The notes: generated from the sequence alone by a model not told the origin. A stretch of 64,000 nucleotides of DNA from Terriglobia bacterium (GCA_020072845.1 JAIQGF010000005.1:62001-126000); one strand, 5' to 3'. Shown: positions 16,731 to 29,871, counted from the stretch's first letter. A program made the numbers and translations.

Positions 16731-19391
16731 ATGATTTCCGACAGTGCCATCCTGCGAAAAATCGGCCAGCAGCCGAAGCAGTCAGCCGGGCTGAAGCAAC
16801 TGCTGCGCGAGCTGGGTGTGCGCGGCGAAGACCGGCGCGCGTTCGCCGCGCAGTTGGACCAACTGGTGCGGCGCGGCGAACTGGTGGCGCACGAGGGCGA
16901 CCGCTACGCCATCCCGAAAAAAGCTGCCGATAAGAACCTGGTATCCGGCCGCTTGACTATGCACCGCGACGGCTACGGGTTCGTGATTCCCGACAGCGAG
17001 GAGTTGCGCCAGCGTCTGAACGGCGATATCTACATCGGCCCTCAAAATACCGACAACGCCATGCACGGTGACCGCGTGCTGGTGGAATTGCGCCGGGAAC
17101 GCGGTGATGGGCGCGCGGAGGGGCAGATCGTCAAGGTCATCGGGCGCGCCCACGCTACCGTCGTCGGCACCTTCCACTATGGGGCGCGCTCCGGGGTCCT
17201 CGGCAGGCCCGGTGTTGGCCTGACGGGGTGGAATTACGTCACGCCCATGGACGAAAAGATCACGCTCGACATCGTGATCCTGCGCGGCGCCGAAATTCCC
17301 TCTGGCGGTGTCATCCTGAGCGAGCACGCCGGACTTCCGCGCGGCGAAGCCGCGCATCATGGCGCGCGAGTCGAAGGACCTAAATCACGCGCGAAGCGCA
17401 TCTCCGTTGATCGCGTGCTGGGCGCGGAGGCCAAGCGCACGGAAGTGGCGGAGGACCTGGAGAATGTCGTCGTCGATGTCGAGCTTACCGAGTGGCCGAC
17501 TCCGACCCAGAACCCGCGCGGGCGCGTGGTGGAGATCCTTGGCTACGAGGACGATTTCGGCGTGGACGTGGAGATCGTGATCCGCAAGTACCACCTGCCG
17601 CACCGCTTTCCCACCGCGGTGCTGGCGGAGGCGCAGGCATTCGACAACATTATTCCGGCTCGCGAACTGCGCGGGCGGCGCGACTACCGCACCCTGCCGG
17701 TCGTGACCATCGACGGCGAAACGGCACGCGATTTTGACGACGCGGTGTTCGTGCGCCGCTTGCACAACGGAAATTTCCAGCTCCAGGTGCACATCGCGGA
17801 TGTGGCGCAGTACGTGCGCGAGGCATCGGCGCTGGATGCGGAGGCGCGGCTGCGCGGCAACTCGGTTTACTTCCCCGACCGCGCCGTGCCGATGCTGCCC
17901 ATCGAGCTATCCACCGACCTGTGCTCGCTGCGTCCGCACCTGGACCGGCTGGTGCTGTCATGCGTAATGGAGATCGATTCCAAAGGCGACATCGTGGGCT
18001 ACGAAATTAGTCCGGGCGTCATCCGCTCGGCGGAGCGCATGACCTACACCGACGTGAACGCCATCCTGGAAGGCGACGCCAAGCTGCACCAGCGTTATCA
18101 CGCGCTGGTGGACGTGTTCGAGCTGATGCGCGAGCTGGCCATGATCCTGAACCGCAAGCGCGTGCGGCGCGGCTCGATTGATTTCGACCTGCCGGAGCCG
18201 GTGATTGAGTTCGACGAATTCGGGCTGATGAAGACGATCACGCGCTCGGAGCGGAATTTTGCCCACCGGCTGATCGAGGAGTTCATGCTGGCCGCCAACG
18301 AGAGCGTGGCCTCGTACCTGGAGAACAAGGGCGTGGAGTCGCTCTACCGCATCCACGAAAAGCCCGATCCCAAGCGGGTTTACGAGTTCGAAAATATTGC
18401 GGTCGCCTTTGGCTATTCCCTGGGCGTGGGCGCGCTGCCGGTGAAACGTTTCTCCTACACCGATCAGCGGCGGCCGGGGCGAGGTCCGGGGCGGACGCGC
18501 TCGGGCCAGCAGCGGCACGAGATGGAAATCCCGCAAGACCTGCCCATCACGCCGCGCATGTACCAGAAGCTGACGGAGAAGATCGCGGGCAAGCCGGAGG
18601 AACGGATTTTGTCCTACCTGATGCTGCGCTCGCTGAAGCAGGCGAAATATTCCGAGGAGAATGTCGGGCACTTCGCGCTGGCGGCGCCCACCTACACCCA
18701 TTTCACCTCGCCCATCCGGCGCTACCCGGACTTGATCGTGCACCGGATCTTGAAGCAGGTGCTGCGCGATTCGGCGGAGAAGCACGATGGCCCGGTGCCC
18801 CTGGGCGTGGGAGTTCTGAGCGAAAAACGTGGAGCTTGGGCGGACGGCAGTCGCCAGTCGCCGGTCGCCAGTCGGCAGGAAAAGCAGGAGTCGCCGTGGG
18901 GGAAAGGATCGCCGAAGCGGGCAGGACATCGGGAGCGGACACGAGACACGGGCGAGGATGCCCTCGCCACCCACGAGGGCCCGATCCCGCCCGAGGTGCT
19001 GCACGAAATCGCCATGGAATCGTCGGAATCGGAGCGGCGGGCCGACGATGCCGAACGCGAGCTGATGGAATGGAAGAAGATCAAGTTCATGCAGGACCGC
19101 GTCGGCGAGGACTTCGAGGGCCTGATCACCAGCGTCACCAGGTTCGGGTTCTTTGTCGAGCTGATGGACATGTTCATCGAGGGCCTGGTGCCGCTTTCCA
19201 CGCTCACCGGCGACCAGTACACCTATCACGACAGTACGAAGCAGATCGTCGGCCAGCGCACCAAGAAGAAGTACTCGCTGGGAGACAAAGTGCGCGTGAT
19301 CCTGGACCGGATTGACAACGTGCAACGCAAGCTGCAGTTCGCGGTCGTCGAGGAGATGCCGTCGCGGGCGCAGCGGCGCCCCAAGGGATAG
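16731..19391 (+). CDS. rnr: Ribonuclease R (3'-5' exoribonuclease) with a lineage-specific insertion
   Basis: 886 residues, ATG. Domain order: helix-turn-helix-like N terminus (LKQLLRELGVRGEDR), cold-shock domains (GRLTMHRDGYGFVIPDS), RNB catalytic domain with IDGETARDFDDAVFVRR near 330 (the Mg-binding Asp cluster), and a C-terminal S1 domain (EDFEGLITSVTRFGFFVEL, about 785-875). RNase R degrades structured RNA and handles stalled-ribosome mRNA. Between FTSPIRRYPDLIVHRILKQV and the ERRADDAERELMEWKK helix, usually a short link, there are roughly 55 extra residues (about 698-753). They are rich in Ser, Arg, Gln and Lys and encoded partly by a heptamer array at 18850-18877. The insertion is charged and probably a surface loop. 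Confidence 0.96.
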   Translation: MISDSAILRKIGQQPKQSAGLKQLLRELGVRGEDRRAFAAQLDQLVRRGELVAHEGDRYAIPKKAADKNLVSGRLTMHRDGYGFVIPDSEELRQRLNGDIYIGPQNTDNAMHGDRVLVELRRERGDGRAEGQIVKVIGRAHATVVGTFHYGARSGVLGRPGVGLTGWNYVTPMDEKITLDIVILRGAEIPSGGVILSEHAGLPRGEAAHHGARVEGPKSRAKRISVDRVLGAEAKRTEVAEDLENVVVDVELTEWPTPTQNPRGRVVEILGYEDDFGVDVEIVIRKYHLPHRFPTAVLAEAQAFDNIIPARELRGRRDYRTLPVVTIDGETARDFDDAVFVRRLHNGNFQLQVHIADVAQYVREASALDAEARLRGNSVYFPDRAVPMLPIELSTDLCSLRPHLDRLVLSCVMEIDSKGDIVGYEISPGVIRSAERMTYTDVNAILEGDAKLHQRYHALVDVFELMRELAMILNRKRVRRGSIDFDLPEPVIEFDEFGLMKTITRSERNFAHRLIEEFMLAANESVASYLENKGVESLYRIHEKPDPKRVYEFENIAVAFGYSLGVGALPVKRFSYTDQRRPGRGPGRTRSGQQRHEMEIPQDLPITPRMYQKLTEKIAGKPEERILSYLMLRSLKQAKYSEENVGHFALAAPTYTHFTSPIRRYPDLIVHRILKQVLRDSAEKHDGPVPLGVGVLSEKRGAWADGSRQSPVASRQEKQESPWGKGSPKRAGHRERTRDTGEDALATHEGPIPPEVLHEIAMESSESERRADDAERELMEWKKIKFMQDRVGEDFEGLITSVTRFGFFVELMDMFIEGLVPLSTLTGDQYTYHDSTKQIVGQRTKKKYSLGDKVRVILDRIDNVQRKLQFAVVEEMPSRAQRRPKG
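18850..18877 (+). repeat. In-frame heptamer array (GTCGCCA)x4 inside rnr
   Basis: Four tandem 7-mers: GTCGCCA at 18850-18856, GTCGCCG, GTCGCCA and GTCGGCA ending at 18877. They encode part of SRQSPVASRQ. Because 7 is not a multiple of 3, each copy is read in a different frame. This is a single arm; the only nearby candidate for the other arm is a weak GGAGTCGCC at 18889. Confidence 0.85.
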
Positions 19392-19482
19392 TTGACGGTT
19401 GCTCATTGCCGGTGGTTGGCCGCTCTCACCAACCCTGCAATTCGTCTGTCACTCACACCTGTGATTCCCGTCACGTCCGAAA

Positions 19483-19512
19483 CTGTCACCGACATCTCAC
19501 ATTTGTTTTAAA
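19483..19512 (+). promoter_or_regulatory. Weak candidate promoter of acnA
   Basis: CTGTCA at 19483-19488 and TTTAAA at 19507-19512 with an 18-nt spacer; four of six matches each. This AT-rich patch is the only one in the 190-bp rnr-acnA gap. No operator is apparent. Confidence 0.28.
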
Positions 19513-19581
19513 CTGGATGGTTATCGTTGGCCCGCGGAAGCATCCATACCGGCCACAACTCATACCAGATTGGACATAGCC

Positions 19582-22389
<2,808 letters not shown>

Positions 22390-22432
22390 CGGCGGCGGCG
22401 GACGCGAGCACGGGAAGCACGGTGACGTAAAG

Positions 22433-22583
22433 CAGTGGCCAGTGGTCAGTGGCCAGTCACATGTCGCAGAGGGCAGCGGCACTTCTCAGTGGGATGTCAT
22501 AGCATGTTGCCGAGAATTTCTGTGGCGCGGGCGCCCTCGTCCGCGCGTGTTCCTTACTGGCCACTGGCCACTGACCACTATTT
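22433..22583. repeat. Hairpin with heptamer arms (CAGTGGC type)
   Basis: Left arm: CAGTGGC, CAGTGGT, CAGTGGC, CAGTCAC at 22433-22460. Right arm: ACTGGCC, ACTGGCC, ACTGACC, ACTATTT at 22556-22583. The arms are reverse-complementary in 7-nt register, with a loop of about 95 nt. The right arm runs into the TAG stop of the convergent bicupin gene (complement of 22578-22580). It may serve as a bidirectional terminator for acnA and that gene. Confidence 0.88.
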
Positions 22584-23276
22584 AAATTCCACCTCAATGA
22601 AGTGCGCTTGCTGCTTACCTACGTTCATCATCTCGTGCGTGGCGCCGGCGCCGATCCATTTCACCTCGCCGGCCCTCTGATGGACCATGGCCGCCGGCTT
22701 GCCCTGCGGCATGTTGTGCAGGTCGAGATCGCTGAGCGCGACCACCAGGAACGGAAACTTGTGCGTGTGCTTGTGCAGCATGCCGCCGGCAGCGATCTGC
22801 ACGTCCTGGACGCGCACCTGGCTGTTGTCCACGACGGTATCACTGAGGCCGCCGTGGCCAACGTCGAGGCCGCGCTCCGCTGTGGTCTCCTTGGGCGGGC
22901 CGGATTTCTTCTTCAGGATTTCGATGATGAGATCGCGGAACAGCGTGTCCCCGGTATTAATGAGGCGATGGATCACCGGGGCCACTGAGAATCGGACTTC
23001 GCCCTTGCCGGCGCGCCCCTTGGTCACGGAGCGTCCCAGCACGGCGTTCTGCATCTCCGCCGGCTCAAGTATGACGGCGAGATAGTCGTTGTCGTGGCGG
23101 TGCATAAGCGTGGACTGGTGCGCCGGCACGATGACGTCGTACACCCTGGTGTACTCATTCTCCAGCACAAGGTGATGGTGCGGCTCCTGGGAGAGAGGCA
23201 CGGCGGTGTCGTTGTCGGCGGCGGCACAGAATGAAATGGCGGCGCAAACGAGCAGGAACGCGAGTATCGGCTTCAT
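22578..23276 (-). CDS. Exported bicupin protein
   Basis: 232 residues, ATG. Signal peptide residues 1-19 (MKPILAFLLVCAAISFCAA). Two cupin-like halves are visible. The first has YDVIVPAHQSTLMHRHDNDYLAVIL, with a HxH pair in the expected metal-ligand position. The second has VQIAAGGMLHKHTHKFPFLVVAL, again with an HxHxH cluster, and ends with GATHEMMNVGKQQAHFIEVEF. These secreted bicupins are common in Acidobacteriota and their substrates are mostly unknown. The gene converges with acnA and shares the periodic hairpin between them. The close distance from the downstream end of the dgt-like gene (60 bp) suggests it could be co-transcribed with it. Confidence 0.82.
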   Translation of the reverse strand: MKPILAFLLVCAAISFCAAADNDTAVPLSQEPHHHLVLENEYTRVYDVIVPAHQSTLMHRHDNDYLAVILEPAEMQNAVLGRSVTKGRAGKGEVRFSVAPVIHRLINTGDTLFRDLIIEILKKKSGPPKETTAERGLDVGHGGLSDTVVDNSQVRVQDVQIAAGGMLHKHTHKFPFLVVALSDLDLHNMPQGKPAAMVHQRAGEVKWIGAGATHEMMNVGKQQAHFIEVEFK

Positions 23277-23335
23277 CGGAACTTGATTTTAGCTGAAGCG
23301 GCGCTGCCGCGGCCGGGCCGTCGCTCGACTGCCAT

Positions 23336-24454
<1,119 letters not shown>

Positions 24455-24458
24455 GACT

Positions 24459-24476
24459 ACAGTTTCAAGTTTCCCA
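24459..24476. repeat. Short AGTTTCAAGTTTC repeat upstream of dgt
   Basis: ACAGTTTCAAGTTTCCC sits immediately upstream of the dgt start codon. It shares its core word with the arrays at 24879-24908 and 29974-30003, but has only two copies. Confidence 0.6.
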
Positions 24477-24497
24477 TTTTTACTTGCAAGTATTCAT

Positions 24498-24782
24498 TTA
24501 ACTGCCGCAACGCGATTCCTTTTGCCGACGCACCCGCCTGGAGAGGAGAGCCTTCGCCTTTTCCAGTTCGGCGCGCCGCTCCGCGCTTAATCCGCGGCCC
24601 GCCCGGTTGATGAAGTACGTGAGCATTCTCATTCCCGAGGCCGGCCCCTTGGGCGAAACCTCTTTCGACGCCAGCGACCGTGCGATTGTGGCAGCGCTCC
24701 TGGTGAACAGCCCCGGAGGCGGATAAGTTGAAGCTGTCTTTACGTTCGCAACCCATCTCTTGCTCTGCTTTGCATTTGCCAT
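24498..24782 (-). CDS. DUF3175 family protein
   Basis: 94 residues, ATG with GGAGGAG 5 nt upstream. The sequence has the layout of the DUF3175 family: a basic N terminus (MANAKQSKRWVANV), then PPPGLFTRSAATIARSLASK, a central GMRMLTYFINRAGRGLSAERR segment and a Lys/Arg-rich helical end. The MxMLTxxINRAG segment is the family hallmark as I know it. The protein is strongly basic and could bind nucleic acid, but the function of the family is not established. It sits 43 bp upstream of dgt in the same orientation and downstream of a strong terminator closing the TPR gene. Confidence 0.85.
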   Translation of the reverse strand: MANAKQSKRWVANVKTASTYPPPGLFTRSAATIARSLASKEVSPKGPASGMRMLTYFINRAGRGLSAERRAELEKAKALLSRRVRRQKESRCGS

Positions 24783-24846
24783 GGGTCTCCTCCATGTCCA
24801 GGATGCAGTCTCGGCTGCGCCACGAAATCAGGTCGCTCCGGATGAA

Positions 24847-24878
24847 ACAGAAAAGCCCGGCCATCCTTCGGCCGGGCC
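24847..24878 (-). terminator. Rho-independent terminator of the TPR gene
   Basis: On the minus strand an 8-bp stem GCCCGGCC/GGCCGGGC (24855-24862 paired with 24870-24877) with a 7-nt loop is followed by TTTTCTGTTT. It is the clearest intrinsic terminator in the window, about 30 nt after the stop codon of the TPR gene. Confidence 0.85.
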
Positions 24879-24908
24879 AACTGAAACTGAAACTCGAAAC
24901 TGAAACTA
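24879..24908. repeat. AACTGA-type array abutting the TPR gene stop
   Basis: ACTGAA, ACTGAA, ACTCGAA, ACTGAA, ACTAGG. Read on the minus strand, the stop codon TAG is the first unit of TAGTTTCAGTTTCG. It is the same word family as at 29974-30003, which also begins at a TAG stop. Confidence 0.75.
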
Positions 24909-27005
24909 GGGTTTCACCGCTTCCGCTTTGCGCTCGTTCTGCTTGGCGAGTTTCACTTTGGCGGTGTCGAGCTTCTTCTGCACCTTGGCAACCTCGGTGG
25001 TGTCCACCTCGGCCGAGACGCTCTTGGCCCATTCCGCCAGGGCGCGCTCCCAGTACGCTGCCGCCAGCTTCAGCCGTTCGGTTTTCTGCAGCAGGTCGCC
25101 CATGTGGTCGAGCACCGTGGGATCGTTCTGGGTGCGATCCATGGCCTTGCGCAGGTTCTCTTCCGCGAGCTCGTAATTGCCCAGCTTGAAATAGGCCCAG
25201 CCCAGCGAATCCAGGTATGCGCCGTTCTGCGGGTCGAGCTGGATGGCCTTTTTCACGTATCCCAGGGCCTCGTCGAGCCGGACCCCGCGGTCGGCAAGCA
25301 TGTAGCCAAGGTAATTCAAGGTGACGGCGTTATTGGGATCGGTGGCCAGCACCTTCTTGAACATCTCCTCGGCGCGGTCGTACTTCTTCTGCCGCTCGTA
25401 GATGGAGCCGGCGACAAAGCTGACGTAATCCTTCTCTTCCTGCTTGGTGGAGAGCGGTTCAGCCTTGGCCAGCGCCTCTTCCGCTTCCGGCCAGCGCTTC
25501 AAGCGACTGTACATCTGCGCCAGCGCGATGTAGACCTCGCGATCCTCGGCCGTTCCCTTCAGCATGCCCTTGGTCACGCTGAGGGCCTGGTCCACCTGCC
25601 CGGTATCGGCCAATTGCCCGGCCAGCACCAGCTTCAGGTTGCGGTCTTTCGGTACCTTCTCCACCGCTTCCTGCGCCACCGCCGTAGCTTCCTTCCACTC
25701 CTTGGCTTCGCGGTAGGTGTCGATCAGCTGCTGGTATCCGCGGGTGACGTTGTCGTCGCCCAGCGTCAGCATCTTCCGGAACGTGTCAATGGCGAGCTGC
25801 GTCTTCCCGGTATCGCGATAGATGCTGCCCAGCCGCTCCAGGAATACAGCGCGGTTGTTGCGCTCGCCGGTCGTGTAATTGCCGTCCGCCTTCTCGCTCT
25901 TTTGCAGCAGGCGGTTGAGGACCTGGATGGAATCGTCGAACTTCCCCTGCGCCTGGTAGATGACCGCCATGTTGTACGGAACTTCCAGCGAGTCCTGGAC
26001 TTCGGCTTCCGCCTTTTTCAGGGTGGCGAGCGCGTCGTCAAACTGGCCGTTGCGGCGCTGGATTTCGGCGATGCGCATCAGGCTCTGCGCATCGTGCGGA
26101 TCGGATTCGACGATGGTCTTGTACTGCTCCAGCGCAGCTTCGGTCTGATTGTCGTTCATCAGGTTCTGCGCCAGGCCGCGGACCGCGTCCAGATTGTCGT
26201 GGTCAATCTCCACCGACTTCCTGTACGCCGCCACCGCGTTCTTGTAGTCCTTCTGCTGCTCGTAGGTGTAGCCGAGCGCGGAGTACAGCTTGCTGCTGCG
26301 CTGCGATTCGGGAACACCCTTCAGCACCTCGGCCGCCCGCGCGGAATCTCCTTCCTCGTTGTAGAGGTAGGCGAGCGTGGTGAGCGCCTCTTCCGATCCG
26401 GGCTCCAGGCTGACCGCGGTCTTGAATTCGTTCTCCGCCTTCAGCAGCTCATTGTTCAGCCGGTAGAGGCGCCCGAGCAGAACGTGGTTATCCACCACCT
26501 TGGGCTCGATGCGGACGATCGCCTCGTACTGCTCAATGGCGCGTTTCAGGATCTCCGTGGATTGCGCACCCGCCTGCGAATCCGGCAGCGAGCGCAGGTA
26601 AATGCGCCCCAGCAGCTTGCGCGCCTCCAGGTTGTCGGGATCGCGTTTGACGATCTCCTGGGCTTCCAGGACGGCGTCGCGAATGCGTCCCGTCTTGGCA
26701 TAGAGCTCGGCCAGCCCGGAATTCAGGTATTCGGAAGCGGGGTCGTTCTCGATCGCCAGCCGGTATTCGTCGATCGCCTTGTTGGCGTACTCCGGACGGC
26801 CGTACATCGCCACCAATTCCTCGTACATGTGCGCCATGGCGTAGTGATAGTAGGCGGCGGCGTGGTCGGCTTTCTTGCCCTGCTTGGGCACGGTTTGTGG
26901 GGACAATTGCTCGGCAGGCCCTGCGGGTTTCGCAGGAGCGGTTTGCGCGACACCAGCCAGGGAGGCAAGCAGAAGCACGGCAACAGCAGGCTTACCGGTA
27001 ATCAT
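24906..27005 (-). CDS. Large exported TPR-repeat protein
   Basis: 699 residues from ATG at 27005, chosen because AAGGA lies 5 nt upstream and the signal peptide (MITGKPAVAVLLLASLAGVAQT) then starts properly; a GTG 11 codons upstream is less likely. Nearly the entire mature protein is TPRs, roughly 14 units, with typical lines such as AIDEYRLAIENDPASEYLNS, AVAAYRKSVEIDHDNLDAV and AEEMFKKVLATDPNNAVTLN. The C-terminal part (ALGYVKKAIQLDPQNGAYLD, AEENLRKAMDRTQNDPTVLD) resembles BepA/LapB-like TPR solenoids. It is probably a periplasmic or outer-membrane-facing scaffold. No lipobox is visible. It ends at a strong intrinsic terminator, so it forms its own unit. The partner is unknown. Confidence 0.92.
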   Translation of the reverse strand: MITGKPAVAVLLLASLAGVAQTAPAKPAGPAEQLSPQTVPKQGKKADHAAAYYHYAMAHMYEELVAMYGRPEYANKAIDEYRLAIENDPASEYLNSGLAELYAKTGRIRDAVLEAQEIVKRDPDNLEARKLLGRIYLRSLPDSQAGAQSTEILKRAIEQYEAIVRIEPKVVDNHVLLGRLYRLNNELLKAENEFKTAVSLEPGSEEALTTLAYLYNEEGDSARAAEVLKGVPESQRSSKLYSALGYTYEQQKDYKNAVAAYRKSVEIDHDNLDAVRGLAQNLMNDNQTEAALEQYKTIVESDPHDAQSLMRIAEIQRRNGQFDDALATLKKAEAEVQDSLEVPYNMAVIYQAQGKFDDSIQVLNRLLQKSEKADGNYTTGERNNRAVFLERLGSIYRDTGKTQLAIDTFRKMLTLGDDNVTRGYQQLIDTYREAKEWKEATAVAQEAVEKVPKDRNLKLVLAGQLADTGQVDQALSVTKGMLKGTAEDREVYIALAQMYSRLKRWPEAEEALAKAEPLSTKQEEKDYVSFVAGSIYERQKKYDRAEEMFKKVLATDPNNAVTLNYLGYMLADRGVRLDEALGYVKKAIQLDPQNGAYLDSLGWAYFKLGNYELAEENLRKAMDRTQNDPTVLDHMGDLLQKTERLKLAAAYWERALAEWAKSVSAEVDTTEVAKVQKKLDTAKVKLAKQNERKAEAVKP

Positions 27006-27207
27006 CAAGGTCCTTAAACGAGACAAATATCCCACCACGGTTGGATGCCGAACTCATCCTGCGGGTGTCACTGTAATTTTACGCGAAATTGGCGGAGTAG
27101 TTGCGGTCGGGCTGGAAAAACAGCGGTTACTTAGGTCCGTACGGCTATCTGGGATATGAGAGATGGCGATTCGGTTCGCTTCCCGTGCACACTCGGACCG
27201 TGGGACG

Positions 27208-27239
27208 CTAACTCCTCTAACTCCCAACTACTAACTCCC
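27208..27239. repeat. CTAACTCC nonamer array after purH
   Basis: CTAACTCCT, CTAACTCCC, AACTA, CTAACTCCC, ending 4 nt before the purH stop codon (27244-27246, minus strand). Only one arm is present. Confidence 0.7.
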
Positions 27240-27243
27240 GGTT

Positions 27244-28821
27244 TCAGTGCCGGAAGTGCCTCACTCCCGTAGTCACCATGGCCAAGCCGAGCTTGTTGGC
27301 CGCGTCAATCACTTCCTGGTCGCGGACTGAGCCACCCGGCTGAATGATGGCGGTGGCGCCGGCTTTTGCGATCTCTTCCACGCCGTCCGGGAAGGGGAAG
27401 AACGCGTCCGAGGCGGCAACCGAGCCCTGGGTCCCGAGCACCGACTTCATGGCGCCGATCTTGGCGGAGTCCACGCGGCTCATCTGGCCCGCGCCGACGC
27501 CCACGCTGCGGCCGTCCTTGGCGTACAAGATCGCGTTCGACTTGACGTGCTTGCATACTTTCCAGGCGAAGAGCAGGTCTTTCATCTCCTGCTCGGTGGG
27601 CTGACGCTGGCTCACCACCTTGACGGTCGCGGGATCGAGTTGGTGCAGGTCGCTGTCCTGCACGAGCACGCCGCCGGAAACGGCCTTGATAACGTACTTC
27701 ATGGGGCCGGGTGTCACCTCCAGAACGCGCAGGTCCTTGCGCTTGCCGAAGCGGGTGCGCGCGGCTGCGTCGAAGGAAGGCGCGATGATGCACTCGATGA
27801 AGAGCGCGACTCCGTTGTGGCGCAGGCCGGCGATGGCTTCCGCAATCGCGCCGTCCACCGGGCGGTTGAGCGCGATGACACCGCCGAAAGCGGATACGGG
27901 ATCGCACTCGAAGGCGCGATGGAAGGCCTCGATCGGGTCCTTGCCGGCGGCGCTGCCGCAGGGGTTGGTGTGCTTGATGATGGCGCAGAAGGGCTCGTCG
28001 AATTCGGCGGCCAGGTCCCAGGCGGCCTGCAGGTCGACAATGTTGTTGTAGGAAAGTTCTTTGCCCTGGAGCTGCTTGCCGTTGGCCACGCCCACGTCGC
28101 TGCCGTCGGAATACATGGCGGCTTTCTGGTGCGGGTTCTCGCCGTAGCGCAGGTCCATGACCTTGTTGTAGCGCAGGCGCAGGATCGGCGGGAAGCCGCC
28201 CTGGGTCTGCAGTTCAAAGTCGCCGTTGGCGTGCACGCGCTCCAGCGTCGAGGCAATGGCGGAGTCGTAGGAGGCGGTGAGCGCGAACGCCTTCTGCGCC
28301 AGCTTCCACTTAGTGCTGCCGCAGAGTTCGCCGCCGGACGATCGCATTTCCTCCACGATGGCCTGGTAGTCGGCGGGCGAAGTCACCACCGCGACATCAT
28401 GAAAATTCTTGGCGGCGGAGCGAATCATCGACGGCCCGCCGATATCAATGTTCTCGATCATCTCGTCCAGGCGCACGCCGGGCTTGGCCGCGGTCTTCTC
28501 GAAGGCATAGAGATTCACCACCACCATATCGATGGGCTGGATGCCGTGCTCGGCGACGGTGGAGCGGTGCTCCGGATTGGAGCGCATGTGCAGGATGCCG
28601 CCGTGCACGCGCGGGTGCAGGGTTTTGACGCGGCCGTCCAGCATCTCGGGAAAGCCCGTGAGTTCGGAGATGTCCTTGACCTTGATGCCGCCGTCGCGCA
28701 GCAGGCGCGCAGTGCCGCCGGTCGAGATCAGTTCGACACCGAGGTCCGCCAGTTGCCTGGCGAATTCCACCAGTCCGGTCTTGTCGGTGACGCTGAGGAT
28801 GGCGCGCTGGATCTTTGCCAT
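27244..28821 (-). CDS. purH: Bifunctional AICAR formyltransferase / IMP cyclohydrolase
   Basis: 525 residues, ATG with GGAAGGA 5 nt upstream. Catalyses the last two steps of de novo IMP synthesis. The N-terminal cyclohydrolase (MGS-like) domain shows [33 protein letters not shown] and [19 protein letters not shown]. The C-terminal formyltransferase domain shows [13 protein letters not shown] near 220, [11 protein letters not shown] near 267 (catalytic Lys-His) and the end [20 protein letters not shown] with [15 protein letters not shown]. Length is normal and all motifs are intact. No other purine genes lie in the window, so purH is not part of a pur cluster here. Confidence 0.97.
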   Translation of the reverse strand: MAKIQRAILSVTDKTGLVEFARQLADLGVELISTGGTARLLRDGGIKVKDISELTGFPEMLDGRVKTLHPRVHGGILHMRSNPEHRSTVAEHGIQPIDMVVVNLYAFEKTAAKPGVRLDEMIENIDIGGPSMIRSAAKNFHDVAVVTSPADYQAIVEEMRSSGGELCGSTKWKLAQKAFALTASYDSAIASTLERVHANGDFELQTQGGFPPILRLRYNKVMDLRYGENPHQKAAMYSDGSDVGVANGKQLQGKELSYNNIVDLQAAWDLAAEFDEPFCAIIKHTNPCGSAAGKDPIEAFHRAFECDPVSAFGGVIALNRPVDGAIAEAIAGLRHNGVALFIECIIAPSFDAAARTRFGKRKDLRVLEVTPGPMKYVIKAVSGGVLVQDSDLHQLDPATVKVVSQRQPTEQEMKDLLFAWKVCKHVKSNAILYAKDGRSVGVGAGQMSRVDSAKIGAMKSVLGTQGSVAASDAFFPFPDGVEEIAKAGATAIIQPGGSVRDQEVIDAANKLGLAMVTTGVRHFRH

Positions 28822-29135
28822 GAATTCCTTCCAATGAGCCCAGGATTTTGCGGGAACCGAAATTAAATCTTAGCAGTGACCGTAGTAGCTGTGACGGGCG
28901 TCACGTTGTGGAGGTACATGTTTTCACGTGAGCGCGAGCGGCGTGGGACCACCGAGACACAGAGGTCATCGAGACCCACCGAGAAAACCGGAAAACGAAA
29001 AACTCGGTGTGCTCGGTGTCTCGGTGGTGAATGAGAAGCGTGAGAGCAAGACGCGCTCGAGGGCGAGCGCGCTCCACCTGATGTCAGGTCTGAGCGACAC
29101 AATCGAAGTCGTGACCTGATGCATCGATGACCACG
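28822..29135. other. Intergenic region between purH and the MmcB-like gene
   Basis: 314 bp. The purH-proximal 120 bp, read on the minus strand, must hold the purH promoter; no convincing -35/-10 pair was identified. The rest consists of a nonamer-arm hairpin (28950-29029) and a GC-rich tail (29050-29080). No gene is supported. Confidence 0.6.
28950..29080. repeat. Nonamer-arm hairpin plus GC-rich tail, copy 1
   Basis: Left arm: CACCGAGAC, ACAGAGGTC, ATCGAGACC, CACCGAGAA (28950-28985). Right arm: CTCGGTGTG, CTCGGTGTC, TCGGTGGTG (29003-29029). After the right arm comes a tail with ACGCGCTCGAGGGCGAGCG and CGCTCCACC (29050-29078). A second copy of right arm plus tail lies at 29872-29959 in the same orientation, so the MmcB-like gene is bracketed by direct repeats. 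Confidence 0.85.
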
Positions 29136-29726
29136 CTACACGCGCAAATACCCGTTCGTCTCCGCCGGATCGCTGACCCCCTGCGGCAGCGTGCCCCCGT
29201 TGTAGCGCGCCAGCCGGTTCTCCCATTTCAAGAAGTCGGTGATGGTCTGCGGCTCGATACGGATTTCCACCCGCCGCAAACTTGCCAGCAGCAGGTTCAT
29301 TTCGTTGAGCAGACCCTCGGGCGTGCGCAGCGACTTGCGCTTATTGCAAGCGACCGCGACCTCCACCTTGCGGCCTCGCACTACCAGCAGTCCCCAGCCG
29401 GAGGGCAGTTCGGTGGCGGCGATCAGCCCCGCCGGCGCCATGTAGAAGCGCTCGCAGCCCAGCGCGCCTTGCGGGTCCAGGCGCCACGGCTTGCCGCGGT
29501 CGGCGAGGAAGTCGGCGCGCGAGATCTTGCACTCCACCAGCACCGAGCGGCAGCTAGCACCCCGTCGTGCGCGGCGCACGCCGGGGACCCCGCGCGAAAC
29601 ACCCTTCCAGCCGATCACATCGGGAACTTCGCCCGTGCAGCAGGCCTGCTCGGAAAGAATGATCCCGCAGCGATAGTTTGTGCGCAGCCAGCGGACAGCC
29701 AGTTCGACCAGGGCCTGGTGGGTCAT
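29136..29726 (-). CDS. MmcB-like PD-(D/E)XK nuclease-fold protein
   Basis: 196 residues from ATG at 29726; an in-frame TTG 12 codons upstream is less likely. The fold is suggested by an N-terminal helix (HQALVELAVRWLRTNY), then CGIILSEQ, PDVIGW (the PD of the nuclease motif near 38) and SVLVECKISRADFLAD (the ExK motif near 62-76), followed by FYMAPAGLI and LPSGWGLLVV. ECKxSRxDFxxD is the signature of MmcB-family proteins, which are DNA-repair associated. It is an isolated gene bracketed by direct repeats on both sides. A C-terminal helix-rich extension (LLNEMNLLLASLRRVEIRIE) may mediate oligomerisation. Confidence 0.8.
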   Translation of the reverse strand: MTHQALVELAVRWLRTNYRCGIILSEQACCTGEVPDVIGWKGVSRGVPGVRRARRGASCRSVLVECKISRADFLADRGKPWRLDPQGALGCERFYMAPAGLIAATELPSGWGLLVVRGRKVEVAVACNKRKSLRTPEGLLNEMNLLLASLRRVEIRIEPQTITDFLKWENRLARYNGGTLPQGVSDPAETNGYLRV

Positions 29727-29767
29727 GGTTCCACTGTGTTCCCCGATAGGGGCAGATGACAAGTAAC

Positions 29768-29847
29768 CACCGAGACACAGAGGTCACCGAGGCTCACTGA
29801 GAGAACTCACAAAAAAACAACTCGGTGTCCTCGGCGTCTAGGTGGTG
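29768..29847. repeat. Nonamer-arm hairpin, second copy
   Basis: Left arm: CACCGAGAC, ACAGAGGTC, ACCGAGGCT, CACTGAGAG (from 29768). Right arm: CTCGGTGTC, CTCGGCGTC, TAGGTGGTG (29821-29847). It is the same element as at 28950-29029, with the same word order, and sits 42 nt upstream of the MmcB-like start codon. Confidence 0.85.
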
Positions 29848-29871
29848 AAAGAACTTTGGATTGTGGCTTAT

